NCBI RefSeq assembly: GCF_014905175.1
Contig: NC_057790.1
Coordinates: forward strand, 310,001-374,000
Length of the DNA stretch: 64,000 bases
Source: Aphidius gifuensis
Taxonomy: Eukaryota > Arthropoda > Insecta > Hymenoptera > Braconidae
Direction: 5' to 3'
A program made the translations under genes and the position numbers. The number at the start of each line of letters is the position of its first letter. The first letter of the stretch is position 1. Positions 38,850 to 52,700 of this stretch are shown here, one piece after another. Under the pieces are notes generated by a model that saw nothing but the letters and a program-made list of their open reading frames with translations, had not been told where the DNA came from and made no database searches.

Positions 38850-41800
38850 TTATTGGACATTGCTGCTTAATAGTTCGTAAGGCACTTTATCGCAGCCTTT
38901 GGTAATGGGAACAACCGAATCAAGTTTGAAAATTGAATTACCAATCTGAGAAAGTGTATGTGTGTGTGTGTGGGTTAGAGAGATGCTACCGTGTAAGGAT
39001 TTTAATGAATTCAATTTACTCAAGTCTCTTTGTCTTTTACATTGGCAAGTTGAAAGGCCCTTTGTCGATCTATTGGATGCTTAACTTTACTCTATTGTGT
39101 GTTTCGGTAAGATCATATTTTGCCTTTACCCTAAATAATTACATTACAAATTCAAGCTAAGAAAGTAAAAGATATATTATATATATTATATTTCCCCTTG
39201 GATCATTTATTTACTTGATTTTTTTATTCTACGAGACTATGTTGTGTTTTTTTTTTAAATGAAGATTACAGTAATGTATTTGTAAATATAATTATCTGAT
39301 TACTTTGTTCTGTATAAATAAATTTCATCACTTGAATACTTTGAATATATATTTAAAATTCAAATATTTTTCAAATTCTATACTATCATAATTATTTCAA
39401 ATAAATATATGCATAAAATTATTTTTGAATTTAAATGATACTATAGAATATTTATCAAGTTTTTTTATAATTTTTGTAAATGAAAATTTGTGAGGATAAA
39501 ATATAAATTCACACTGTGCAATGAAAGGATGTTTTAATGCTCAGTTGGAATGAGTCCTTTTTAAAATGCTCGACATAATCTCAACAGTAAAACACGCACG
39601 ACTGGCCATTTCACAGAGGTCAAAGCATCACACAACGTTGACCATTTTTAAGAGAACAAACTACACTTTTATGTCTCGTCCTTTATACATTGCTTTATTT
39701 TTTAACATAGTTAACCCTCACATACCTTCATCACTCAACCCTCATATACAAATGTATTCTACTTTTAATTTTTTATATTTTTTATTATCATCAATATATT
39801 TTTTTTATTATTGTTCTCAACGTTTTTTCATGTCTCTTTATTTTTATGCTTCAACTGGATGTTTCATTTTTTAATTATAAGCTAGCTTTAACCAAATATT
39901 AAAAATTTACGAAAAAAAAATTATTTAGTAATTTTTTTTTCTAATTATAAATGAGAATTTAAAAAAATTAAAAATTAGGGCTGACAATGCTTGACTTGTA
40001 CTACTGAAATATGTAAAATCTTGTCAGTTTTTGATCCTTGAATTCTTTGAAAATAAAATTATCAAAGATAATTATAAAACCAATTAAATTATCAATTTTT
40101 TTATCGTTAAATAATTTTTCTACCAACTCAATATGAAAAAAAAACTCTATTTTTTAAGCATTAAAAAAATATTCATATGCAAGTGTTTGAGTATTATTTA
40201 AATTTCAAAAATATTTATGAAACTTACTGGAGAAAAATTCGCTGACACGTTTTGCTATTTATTGTTACATAATAAAATATCAACATAAAAATTTATCTCC
40301 ATGAATCTGTAAATTTTATATACATCGAGGAAAAAAAAAAAAACGTGAAGAGAAATTCAAAACAGAGATTTTATTATTAACCCAGTGTTAATATCTCGTC
40401 ACATGTATATTCAAAAATACTAGAGCTAAAATCGATGCGAGAACTTTTAAACAATTCATTTAATATTAATATTTAAACAACAAAAATTTGTGACTAATTT
40501 ACATTTTGTAAAGCAACAAAGCCTTTGGCTTTCTTTACAAAATATGTAGCAAAAAACAAGCCAGTACATTTTTAAACTAAAAAATTGTAAAATGTATTTA
40601 TTTTTTTTCTTTTTTAATTTTAATAACTTTTAAGCTTTGTTTATAAATTAACAAAAATGTTATACTCATAAAATAAAACTACAGTTAACATTTACTTTAA
40701 AATATTAAAAATTAAAAAAAATATTTGAAATATTTTGCTTTATCAGTAAAAATATTCAACCTATTTTTTTTTTATTATAAAATTAAAACATATCACGCTC
40801 TATTGTGGTTGAAAAAAAAAATATTAAATTAACATGTTTAAAGTAATTTTGAGAATAATAATACAAAGAAAAAAAAAATAAAATAATAATAATACTTGTA
40901 TTTTAATTAAAACTTTTAAATAAAACATTGAAAAAATAATTTAATTTTGAAAAAATAAATTATTTAATAACGTTGTTGCTTTTTTTTGCAAAAAATAAAT
41001 GAATTATTGTTGTTTTTTTTTTTTGTTTTTTACACAGGATAAACAAATTGTATACGTATATTTTGAACAAGATAGAATATCTCGATGGATTTAGTAACCT
41101 CCCAAACCGCGTTTTAGTTGAATCGTTGAGGGAAAGGTTTTACAGGTAAATTATTCAGTGAGGAGGAATGAACGATAAGAGAAGTTGAGATATCAATGTA
41201 ATGCTGCCATCTGCCATTTAGCTGGCAATTATTATACATTGTATTTGACCTCAAGTTAATTCATTCGTGATTTATACTAAAATGAATATTTTATCATAAT
41301 TTTATCTAATATTATTTTAATGCTCCTTCAATTATTTTTATTTAAAAAAATTAATTAAACACTAAATTTCCATCATCAAATTTTTTATTCATTTATAGCT
41401 TTTTTGCTTTTTTTCGAGCTTTTATTGAGAACTAATTAAAAAATATAAATAAAATATATTTTTAAAATTATAATACTTGGAAATATATCAACGTAAAAAT
41501 AATTTTAAAATAAATTTTTTTCTACTCATTTGGATATATATAATGGACGTGATTTAATTTGTTGATTGATCGGGAAAATTTTTTTAGCCAATAGATTAAT
41601 GCTGACTTTGTTAATGTCAATGCTATTTTGATTTTTGTTCACATGAAATTAAAAAAAAATAAACCAATTTATCGTCGTGATGTTTTTTTTTCACGACAGT
41701 TCAAGAAATAAATTTAAATATCATTTTTATCATCATGTAAAGTAAAAATATTTCTGGAAACCACTCGAGCTTTATTTTATTCCCAATGGAATTTTATTAT

Positions 41801-44800
41801 TATTACTATATATATGTATTTTTTTTATTATTCTTTTTCACTTTTCCATTCCAAGTGGTTACCCATTGGGTACTGAAAACTCGTCTTATTCCCCTTGACA
41901 ATTTACTTATATTCTTAAAAAATAAATGATAACTTTTTATATATGATATTTGAGATATTTAATATATTGTTGAATTTAAAATGATAATAAATTCACTTGT
42001 ATTTTACATAATAATAATTTAAATACTTGATTATTTTTCAACACGAAAAAATATACTGACTAAGAAAATTAAATTAATTTACCTTTACTGCAATTGATGA
42101 TGGAAATTTTAGATTGATATTCATCTCACCTGCAACAATAATTAAAATTAATTTTGTTATTCAATTTTTTAAATAAAAAGTTATAATAAACAACGCATGA
42201 ATTTAATTGTCGTTGAATTATTTGACTCGTAACTTTGTTTTTTATATTTTAAAATGACAATTTTAAATTTAAATTAGGAATTCAATATCTATAATTGACT
42301 CATAATTTTTACCTGGAAGATAAATAAATATTTTTAAATGAAAAAATCAATAGAAAATTGAGTAAAACAAATATAAACTTGCGGAATATGATAAATTAAA
42401 TTCAACAATTTGTTTTGAATTTGAATTGATGATAAATTGATTCAATTGATGGAATATTGCTTTGATTATAATTGCCAATGATTTTTGTTGTTGTATATTG
42501 ATTGAAAAATAATATTCATGAATTTTCAAGTGAATCTTTTGTCGGATAACAACAAAAGCCGCCATCAGCTTTGATTTTACTATATCAAAAATTCTATACT
42601 TGATATAAAATGAGTACGTACTTTATGTATCGCTTAAACTCACGTATTTATAAAAGTCTTTGTAGTTTTCTTTATTGTGAATAGTTCATACATACTTTTT
42701 CGATGATGGTCTTTTTGAGAGGATACATCTCAAACATTTTATTATTTACTTTTTTTTTTTTTTCATTAAAAAACTTGAACGGGAGTTTTAATATTAAAAA
42801 AAAAAAAAATTACATAAAGCACAAATGCAATTTCGACATTTATATTTTGAAAATTTTATTTCAATAAAAAATAAGGTAGGACAACAAATTTTGAATATTT
42901 AATAATTTAATAACTATTTAATTTTAATTTTTGTTTTTCAAAGTGAAAAAATAAGAATTTTTTAGAAATAAAATAAATAAAATTGTGCAATTTAAAGTTG
43001 GTTTTTTTATTTTTCATTTTTTTTTTTTTTTTGCGTAAAAGCTGCTGGCCAATATAAAACTTTCAATATTGAGTTTGATTTCTGTAGAAGATATTTTTAC
43101 CGCTTGTCCAAACACTTGCTGCGTCGATATTTTTTCACGAATATTTTAAAGAAATTCACGACAATTTTATGAAAAATCACACCATTTATATTCTGGTCTT
43201 TTTTATACATTCAGCATTTGGAAAAAAAAATTATTTTAAAATAACATTAATATGATTTTGTATGTTTATTTTGATTGTAAAATATTTCAATGAAAATTTG
43301 TTTTTAGTATTATTAAAAACCATTCAAATATGATATTCCAATGAACTAAATTTATATTCCAAAATTATTTTAGCATACATAATCAATTGAAGACAAATTT
43401 TCAGCACAAAATTAATTATTAAATAGATAGCTTTATTTAAAAATAAACTCAATAAAAAATTTATTATTTTTCAAATTTATTTTTGCTATTTAAATAAATA
43501 TGGTCTTTTAAATTTTTCAAAAATATTTAAAATATTTATAAATATTAATATATTATATAATTTTATTTTTTAATTTATGTACTTGTCGTTATTCATTATC
43601 ATTGATAATATTCAGTATAATTATCAGCAAATGAAATGTGACGACTTTGGGTTTATCCATAATGTTGAGAATATAAATATGGATTGGGTATAAATTTAAC
43701 TATCACTTGAAAATACATTAAAGTCAAATGTTAATATATTATTTTTAGATAAATATATGAGGTCATTGGTATCGTGATATGTCATCAATGTCGTTTCTTC
43801 ATTTCATCAAATTTTAATGAGTCTAAAAAAAAATATCTTACAACTATTTTTATCCATACAATAATACAATCGAATGTTCTTTTCTGTTTTCAAATAACTT
43901 AAAACTAATCGCAAATAAAATGAGCTATTTAATCATATTATTATAAATAAATATTATTTAATTTTGATATCAATAAAATTTATTTATAACAACAAAAAAA
44001 ACATGATAAATAATTTATATATTTTTTATATTTTTTTAGTTTAAAAATAAATTTATTTATTTATTATTTTTTTATTGAATTTTATTATAAATCTAAAGTT
44101 CAAAGCAAGCTCTTTGAAAAATAAATTTTTCATGCAAAAAATAAAACATAATAAAATTTATAAAAAAAATGAAAAAAAAAATAATTTTTTTTTATAGTCA
44201 CGAATCGTCAAGGTTAATAACCAACTGTATCTAGAAAATTCGAACATTAATATTACCTTCAAGTGTTTTTTTTATTTATCTTATTATTTGAAATTAAAAA
44301 AAAATAATGTATTAAATGAAAAAAAATTCCAGAAACTACTGGTAATAAATTTTTTTCCTTTAAATTAATAAAAACATTGTTGTTAATCACTTTGGCTTTT
44401 TATATTTATTCGAAATTTGTTTACGAAAAAACTAGCCAAGTTTCTTTTGACCTTATGTTAACAACAAAACTTGTATACTTGTATATTTTTTTTTTTAATT
44501 CCTAATGGACGATAGTTTAGTATGCAATCTAACTTTTTGTCTTTTTTTAAAACCATAAATTATACATGTTTTTTAATATTTTTTTTTTATCTAAAAATTT
44601 CCTTGTTTATTCATCCTATCGTCAAATGTTATAAAAAAAAAAAATCTTCATCATGAATAGCGTAGATAATTTTTTTAATGTTTTTCCCCACGTTTTTGTA
44701 TATTATCTTGAATGACCTTCATAAAAAAATGTAATGATATCGCTTGGTTAAAAATATAAAAATTAAAATTTAACAAAAATAAATAGAATACATATTTCAT

Positions 44801-46769
44801 GCTGTAATTTATTCTTTGAATTTTTATATTTTATCATCAAGATATATATTTATATCCCCGTGTACTTGGAAACTTCCAGAATTTTCTTTTTCCTTTTTGC
44901 AATATTTATTTAACAATTATTCATCGTTTTTTCAATTGAAAATTTTTATAAATCTGAAAAAGTTTCATTTATCTAATTGTTTCGCAATAAAGTACCTGGC
45001 AATTATTCAAATTGAAAAATGAAATAACATAGTAAAATCAGAGTGTAAATTCTTGGAAATATAAAAACAATTATCTCAATGTTAACAATAATTTTTTCGG
45101 CGAACAACAACTTAAGCCATAATTAAATAAAAAAAAAAAAACAAACTCAATGACTCAAAAAGATAATATTATTCATCAAAATATTACTGATAATTTTTAT
45201 AAATTTAATTATTGTTACTCATCAATAATCAATAATCAAGAAAAAATAAAAAAATTCTTGTAACAAATAAATTTATTTATTTATTTATTTGAATGATTTT
45301 ATAAAAAAAAAAAAATAAAAATATTATCTAAATAAAATGAACAATTTCAAAAATAATAATTGCTCAATGTTTATCTTCTTTTTTTCTCCATAATAAAATA
45401 GTTTATTAAAAAAAAAAAATATTATCTATTTAATATTTTTTTCTGCCACATTCAAGTAGCTAGAATCTTCTATTTAAATTGCGTAGAAATAACCAGCAAT
45501 ACACGTACATATGAGGAAAAAAAAAAAAAGGATATAAAAAATTCCAGTTTGTATATCACGTGAATAAAGCAATCCGAGTGGGGAATATTGAAAAGGGAGT
45601 AGAGATGTAGTTAGAAGTAAGTAAATAAAATGAAAAAAATAAAAAAAAATGACTCAACTATGTATATAAAGAGAGAAAAAGAGAGAGGATAAGAGTGAGA
45701 GGAAAAAAAACTGGACACAGTTAATATGTATGAGCCATATACATGTAAAGTTTGAATTTAAATTTTCAATGTAACAGTGGATAAATTGTAATAGTGGTGG
45801 TAAATAATACTGTGCATGATACCGACACGTGATTGGCTGTTTTGTCAGCTATCTGACGGCATACTTATACCGATCGCGAGGTATTTTTTAACGCAGAACA
45901 TAACAGTGCTTACTACAGTGTCAAGATCTTATTATCAATTTACCTATTTCCTTTTTTTTTTTTTTTATATTCAATTATATTGTTTTTTTTTTTACAATTG
46001 AAAATTAAATAAATATAATTTTCTATTTTTGCCTACGTAATTTTATTTTGTTTATAAATACTTGTGAAAAACATTCAACTTGTGGTTTTTTTTTTTAGTT
46101 TAAATATTTAAAAAAAAATCATGAAGAGCATTTTTGGTGTTTTTGTCGTCGTCTGTTTTATTGCAGTTGTGCATTCTTTTCCAGGTAAGAGTTTACATAA
46201 TTTTTTTGAAAATTAGGTAACTTTATAATTATCCCGCTAGGTGACCTCATTAATTTTGAATTTAAATACAAAAAAAAATAACACACAAAAATATACCTCA
46301 ATTTAATAAATTTTGAAAAAAGATTAAAATGAAATTACAAATCAAATTTACGGTTGTGTCATTCATCAGGATAATTATTATTACCGTTTAATGTTTTTTT
46401 TTTTTTTAAATAAAAATTATCAGCGGATGCTTCGTAGTTGTAACACCGATCGATGAATTGAATGAAAATTGAGCCAGACATTTCGAGAATGTCAGACATC
46501 CGACAAACCAAAGCACACCGGAGATTATTATTTTTTTTCCTTTAAATTCAATCGATTTATTATTTTCATCAATCTTTACGTTTCAATAAAAAACCGGTTA
46601 TTTAATATTTCAATTTGACGATGCATCTTTTTCTTTTTTTTTTTTTTTCATTATCGATAATTTATCTCAGATATTTATCGGTGATTTAATGTTGAGGGTT
46701 AAGGCTATTAGATATACCTGCAGCATTAGAAGGTGCATTTCCGGAAAAACTGGTTGTCCTTCGTATCAT
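38850..46769 (-). CDS. Hypothetical four-exon gene overlapping icarapin exon 1
   Basis: Four exon-like pieces join in phase. 46769-46718 has an ATG start, reads MIRRTTSFSGNAPSNAA and has donor GCAG|GTATAT. 42129-42083 is TTGCAG| to AAG|GTAAAT and reads EMNINLKFPSSIAVK. 41221-41144 runs from CCAG| to |GTAAAA. 38945-38850 runs from TCTCAG| to a TAA. The product would be about 90 residues. The second piece has very good splice sites. The last piece is similar in DNA and translation (ITKGCDKVP) to the start of the exon at 63066-63274. The first intron would contain icarapin exon 1 on the opposite strand. The pieces were picked by eye in a large region, so chance agreement is quite possible; the third piece may not belong. 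Confidence 0.2.
38852..38940. repeat. Segment similar to the 5' end of a TOGARAM-like exon
   Basis: It aligns with 63231-63320 in the same orientation. Shared blocks are ATTGGAC, AAGGCACTT, CCTTTGGTAAT and AAGTTTGAAAATT. Translated on the minus strand, both read ITKGCD then K or Q then VP. It may be an old duplication of an exon and its flank, or two copies of a repeat. Confidence 0.5.
41038..41145 (+). other. Exon-like segment, plus strand
   Basis: It is bounded by a T-rich tract with ACACAG| and a |GTAAAT donor. It is open for 35 full codons in one frame (for example KIEYLDGFSNLPNRVLVES). A second T-rich acceptor at 43088 with an in-phase 26-codon frame to a stop could follow. It overlaps a competing minus-strand exon candidate (41144-41221) by only 2 nt. 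No family is recognised. Confidence 0.2.
45795..45930 (+). promoter_or_regulatory. Putative icarapin promoter and 5' UTR start
   Basis: A locally GC-richer patch about 200-320 bp before the icarapin ATG. It has a palindromic E-box CACGTG at 45826-45831 directly followed by ATTGG (an inverted CCAAT core). A T-rich tract ending in TTTAG at 46097-46098, just before the ATG, looks like the acceptor of a 5' UTR intron, which would place the first non-coding exon in or near this patch. Confidence 0.3.
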
Positions 46770-49700
46770 TGACTTGTAATATAAAAAAATATTTTAACTT
46801 TGTCTACACGCTTTTATATATCCAATATAATGAAAAAATAAATTGATGAACAAACGAACCACAAAAAAGTGAAAGGTAAAAATAAATTAGAAAAATAAAA
46901 AAATATATTTTTAAAAGTGGTTAACCGTGGAGGATAAAGTGTAGAAAGAAATTTATTAAATATATTTTGACCTTCACACAAAAGACTGCATGGTCAGAAA
47001 AAAAAAAAAATATTAAAGTCATAAATTTGACAAACGAAAAAAAATGACCTCTATTCATTTGTTGACTAAATTTTAATATAAATAAAAATACATATAGAAA
47101 ACAGGAAGATGCATAATTAATTTATATAATATATATATTTAATTAAAAATTGTTTTTTAAATGATTTATTTGACGAAGAAAGTGATGTGTTAATTGCGGT
47201 CTAGTTAACGATATACCTGTTGAATAAGGAAGCTTAATACGATGTGAAAAATCCACCGGCTAAAAATAAAAAGAAACAACGTCTATGTGTGTGTTTGTGT
47301 GTATGGTTGGACTTTAATAATAACTTAGTATATAGCTCAGACACATAGCCAAGAAAATAAAATGAAGAAAAAATTGGTAAATGGATGAGACGTCATATCG
47401 AAGCATGCCATCTGCACCGAGCAAAATGAAAATATAAAAATAGTATCAACGACCTGTGGACAATCATCTAGACATTTTATATATCCAATCTCTCGAAAAT
47501 AATTCGCGAAAAAGTTGAAAAGCCGTGAAATTAAATGAGACAAATTGTCGAAGAAAAATAAAAAAACTTTTATATTATTTTCGCAACTTTAAGCATTTCT
47601 TTTTTTTTTTTTTTTTCAATTAGTAATATATAAAGAAACAAAAAAATTATCATTGTAAATGATAAAAATATACAAGTGCTCCAAAAAAAAAAAGAAAAAA
47701 AAATTTACCTTTTTAATTTTCAATAAATGTGTTTTATAATTTTTTTTTGTCAAAGAGACGCAGTTGTATAAAATAAATATTAAAATAAAAATAATTTATC
47801 TATTGTTGAGTTTTGAATGACGATAATTTATTGTCAAAGACAAAGACAAACAAAGATAACTGTATATGTAAATACAATTTGGGTTAATAAAAAAGAAAAA
47901 ATAAAACGAATGAAATATTTAATCAGACAAGTAATAAATAATAAATAAAAATTTTGTTATTTAAAAATAAAACTCGAAGCTTGACTGTAAATATAGAGAA
48001 AAAAAAATAATAATAATCAAATTATCAACGCCTGACATGCTGTAAATGAACCTTTTTCCATTGTTTAATCACTTGAATTTTATTTTTAAAATACAATCGA
48101 GAAATGTACTTAATCAATTTACGTAAGACTATTTTTCTTTTATTTTTATTTAACATGTAATCTTTATTTTTATACAATTTTTTAAGAGGATGTATCGATA
48201 AAGACACTGAGTGCATTTTAAGCGGATTTTTAAACTTGATATATTTACTCCAATTTTTTTTATTTTCTCATGAAATTTTATTATTATTTTGCATGAATAA
48301 ATGTACAATATTCTCGAGAATAAATACTGGAAAATATATCATTGTTTTTTTCGATAAATAATAAATATTAACTCAATTGTTGGAAAAATAAAAATTAAAA
48401 AAATAAAATTATAAAATTATCATAACAAGAGATAATTTGAGCATGTAAATTTTATTAATCGTCTGAAATTTGTGATCTTTTTATAGAAACAGAAAAAAAA
48501 AAAAAAATAGAGTTATATTTATTGGTGACAAGTAATGGCTGACACAGTCGAGCAAAAGGCAATTAAAGGAAGCCACACCTGTGACAGCTGTCTCCAACTT
48601 TTCAATACAACTTTATTTTTTTTTATTCACATTGTATTTCCGACAAATTAAACAATGTAACTCCTCCCAATCCCCTCATCATGAAAACACCGTGAAATAC
48701 ACATATAAAATCACATGTCATAATGAATATTTCATATATTTTGTGTGTGTTTGCACGTATGTCTGGTACATGAATCTCTCTCGAGACAAATATAAAATTA
48801 TACAACTTTTTTTGTGACAGACAAAAAGAGTTTTTATCGTGTCACATTGACAAAATAAAATAAAAAATTAAAAGGAAATAGTTGACATCAAAATGATTGA
48901 CTTGAATCAAAAAATAAAAAAAAAAAATTCCCATTAGCTAAAATTGACGTTCTGAATTTTGTTGTATATATTGTAAATAAATGTAAAATAATAATTGAAA
49001 ATATTTATAAAAAATACTTTAAACACACAAGTATTTATTTAGATTAAATCAAAATAATTTTAAAAACGTCATTTCACCAAGAATATAACAAAAAAATAAA
49101 TAAAATTAAAAAATCAGAAAAAAAAAATCAAATTAAATTAGCTAAAGAAGTTTATTGAATTATCTGAAATAATATAAATATTGTTTTATTTTTTTTAGAA
49201 TGTTATTTTATTTATTTAATACGTTTACTTTTTTTGAAGGTGAAATGTTGAGTCAGACTGATCGAAACAGACATGTTTGTTAATTTAATTTGTAAATATA
49301 TAAAATCATTTTGGTAAATATTAGTCACGACGACGACGACGACGACGAAAATAAAAGACTCTATTTCAGGTCAAGTAAAAAATATTTATAAAAGAATAAT
49401 AATAATGCAAATAATATTTATTTGCTATTTGAGTTTTTTAAATTATAAAAAAAATACATATGAAGTAGATGATAAATAATACAGTAGTAGTATTTTTGTT
49501 TTAAATATGTTGATTATAAATACAAACAACACCACTGATTTGTGGTTTGGCTAAAACTTTATCACTGTTGAACTTAATACTTGTGAATGTTGATGATAAT
49601 TAAAGTAATTTGATACAAGAAACAGTGTCATTTTCACAATAGTGCAAATTGGATAAACAAATACACCAAAGTTGTCCATATATATTCAAACTTTCGCATG

Positions 49701-52700
49701 ATAAATTGTAAATTTTTAATTTTAAAACTTTAAATATAAATATACATATATTTTTTCCATCCATCAATCTACTAATTGTATTAATAATAACTCTAAATTC
49801 TTTTATCTTTAACTATTATATGTAATTCAATAAAATTTCCATTATTTTAAAAAATTATTCAACTAAATTATCAAGCTCGAAATTCATGTGGACATTTAAT
49901 TTTTATTTCTTCAACAATAACCTTGATTATATTGTTGTTAATATATGTAAATTAACGTTAAATTAATTTTAAATTGTATGCAAGTGTCTTCATTGTTGTT
50001 GTAATAATAATTTTTAAAATAAAATAAATTATTATTATTATTTTCATGATAAATAATAATATACAAAGACACTGTGAAAATGTCAAATGTCTAGAAGCAT
50101 TGTGTATGAATTTTGACATATAATATTCATTTGATTTGCAACAAGCATATGTAGCAAGTGCAATCACACACACATGCATGTACGAATATATATTTATATA
50201 ACAAGTTGAATTTGTTTATGTATGTTGGTAAATTCAAGACGTGAGTAATAACTCCATGGCCAAGTGTACAACGCACATATAAACCAAACTTATATTGCAT
50301 CTGGTTTATACATCTCTATACACACACACGAATAAATATTATATTATATTATTATTATTATTATAGTATGACTAAGCGCCACAAAAAATTTTACGAATAT
50401 TGCAGCGCCAAGTCTCTTATTACGCTATAAAAAAAATGAAAAAAAAAATATATTTATATATATGAAAATGGTTATCATATATAAAGTTGTAAAAAATATT
50501 TAAAAATTATTATTATTATTATTTCAAGTTGTATTTTATTTGAGAATATATATTTAAATTTTCATAGTCAATCGTATATAAAATACATAGAATGAGTGTA
50601 ATAAAAATTGAGTATGTATTTTTTGTTGAAATTATAAAAAAAGAAAATGAAATTGATTGAGATTTTATTTTATTGCTGGTTGAGCTTTAGATTGTTTGTA
50701 GTAGTTTAGAATACAGTGAGATGTACAATTTACAAAAGAAGAGATATAGAAAGAGGGGGAGGGTTAAAGAAGGGTAAAATAAATTGATTTCAATTGCAAT
50801 TGTACGTGCATGAAGCAAGGAGAATTGACGAGAAACCTGGCAAATTGGATAATCGCCAGAAGCACCAACGTACGAATCATCTTCTCTCAAACTACTTGGA
50901 ATAATTTTTATTTTTTTGATTTTTTATTTTTATTTTTTTTCTGGACTGGATTTAATGTTCCAAATGACAAACAATGAAGTATGAAGTCTTATATTTACTC
51001 TGTAATTTTATTTTAATTTTTATGGTTTTTTTTATATTTTTTATTTTTCAAGTTTGAATGTTTTTGACGCTATTTTTTATGAGACCCTTATTCTTTTGTA
51101 TACTTGATTCTGGCAAAGTTTAGTTTTCTCAAGATGCTGAATATTTTTTAAGTCACTAGTGAATTCACGACTAGTCCCTGAGGACCACCACGAAAATGAC
51201 TTTTTGTTGGAATAAAAAAAGAGAAAAGAAATGAGAAAAAAAAATATTCTAAAGATTAATAGATGAAAATAAACAAAAAAAAAATCAGGAGAAAAATAAT
51301 TCATAGCTCCTTTTTTTTTTAAATATCAATTATTGTCTGTAATAATAATAGAATATAATATTTATTTTGAAGATAAAAAATAGAGATCGATAATAAATTT
51401 GTAAATGAATTACCAATTACATAATTAAAATAATTTAAAATGATGCTTCAAATATTTTAAATGAATTTATAAATTATAAAATTATTTTTAGAGTTGATAA
51501 TTTTTATAAAACCATTAGCACTGATTATTTTTGCATAATTATAATGATGTTATAATTTATATATGAGAAAATTCAATATTGTAAATAATTAGCAATGCTT
51601 CAATCACACTGGATTTAATTGAAAAATAATTTTTTAATTAACCAACACTGTGGGCTACCAATGAAATTAATTCAAACCCAACAAATTGATAAGACGAAAT
51701 CTTGAGATTATAAAATATAGACAGGTCAAATAATAATTATTAACAATGACAATAATATTATTTTCTTTTGTCAATGCTCATCAGCAGTAGTGTAATTAAT
51801 ACAACTTATTATTATTCCAAAATTATAATAATTTCATATTGTTTACTAGACTGTAACGATGCTTCAAAAATAATTAACGATGCTTTAATTAAACAAAGTT
51901 CTTTAAATAAATTATCACTGGATCTATTATTGACATTTTCAAAATTGAAATGTATATTTTTTTCATTAATAATTCTAATAAATAAAAAAATATTGATTTA
52001 ATCAAACGATTGCCACTGGGTTATTAAGTATCCCCCTATTGGCTTGATTTTTAAAATACATAAATACACACACAAAATGTGTGTAAAAAAAAAACCAACG
52101 ATGTTTCGTTTTTTTTTTTTTTTTTAAACATATATAAATCAATATGACCAATTTTATTCGTTATGCATCAAATGCCATGGTTAATTTGGATTCTTTGACT
52201 CGTGAATAATTGATCAAGAGTTTAATGAATTTACTTTCTACCTGAATAAACAAAATTACCGAAGAATAAATAAAAATAAATTGAAGATATAAATCCAATT
52301 AGTTATTAAAATAAAATTAATTTAAAAACAATAATAATAATAATGAAATATTTATATATTTTTCAGGTGTTCCACGTGATTCAAATGAGTCAGATAAAAA
52401 ATCAAATGGTGAAACAATATTAATTCTACCAGGATTACACGAAAATCCATTCCATGGAGATTCATTCCAGCCAAGTTTTTCATTTTCTGATTTGACTGAT
52501 GATGGTGACAGTGATGAAGATAGCCTTGGTTATCATCCATTCAGATTTAATTTTGATTCATCAAGTTTTTTCAAACGCATGCAAGGTATGTGTTTATAAA
52601 TTATATTCAATTAATGTCATTTAAAAGCCAACTATATATATAGTCAATCAAATTGTATAATAATAATTTTCATGAACAAAATTTTGGTTTAGAAACTTTC

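Larger units (their letters stand above)
24250..46120. other. 22-kb region without a recognised gene
   Basis: Upstream DNA of iav (minus) and of icarapin (plus) meets here, so both promoters and any 5' UTR exons should lie inside it. I found no protein that I recognise. It holds simple repeats (CAC units at 25150-25192, TTTA units at 25713-25749), dispersed repeats (31451-31550, 39981-40012, 38852-38940), a hairpin at 31577-31604, and isolated exon-like pieces (29622-29680, 38850-38945, 41038-41145, 42083-42129). Higher-complexity patches near 28280-28470, 34080-34270 and 37030-37190 gave no consistent coding reading. Confidence 0.4.
46185..52366. other. Icarapin intron 1 (6.2 kb)
   Basis: Mostly AT-rich low complexity. 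It contains a GAC triplet run at 49326-49348, dispersed-repeat copy 2 (51115-51211) and the first copy of the long duplication (51361-51920). On the minus strand it also has a signal-peptide-like ORF ending at 50880 and the exon-like piece at 46718-46769. No icarapin coding sequence is missing. Confidence 0.6.

Noticed and set aside
39566..39874. 102-codon plus-strand ORF
   Set aside because: The second half is AT-driven hydrophobic sequence, the first half matches no family I know, and no splice or promoter context supports it.
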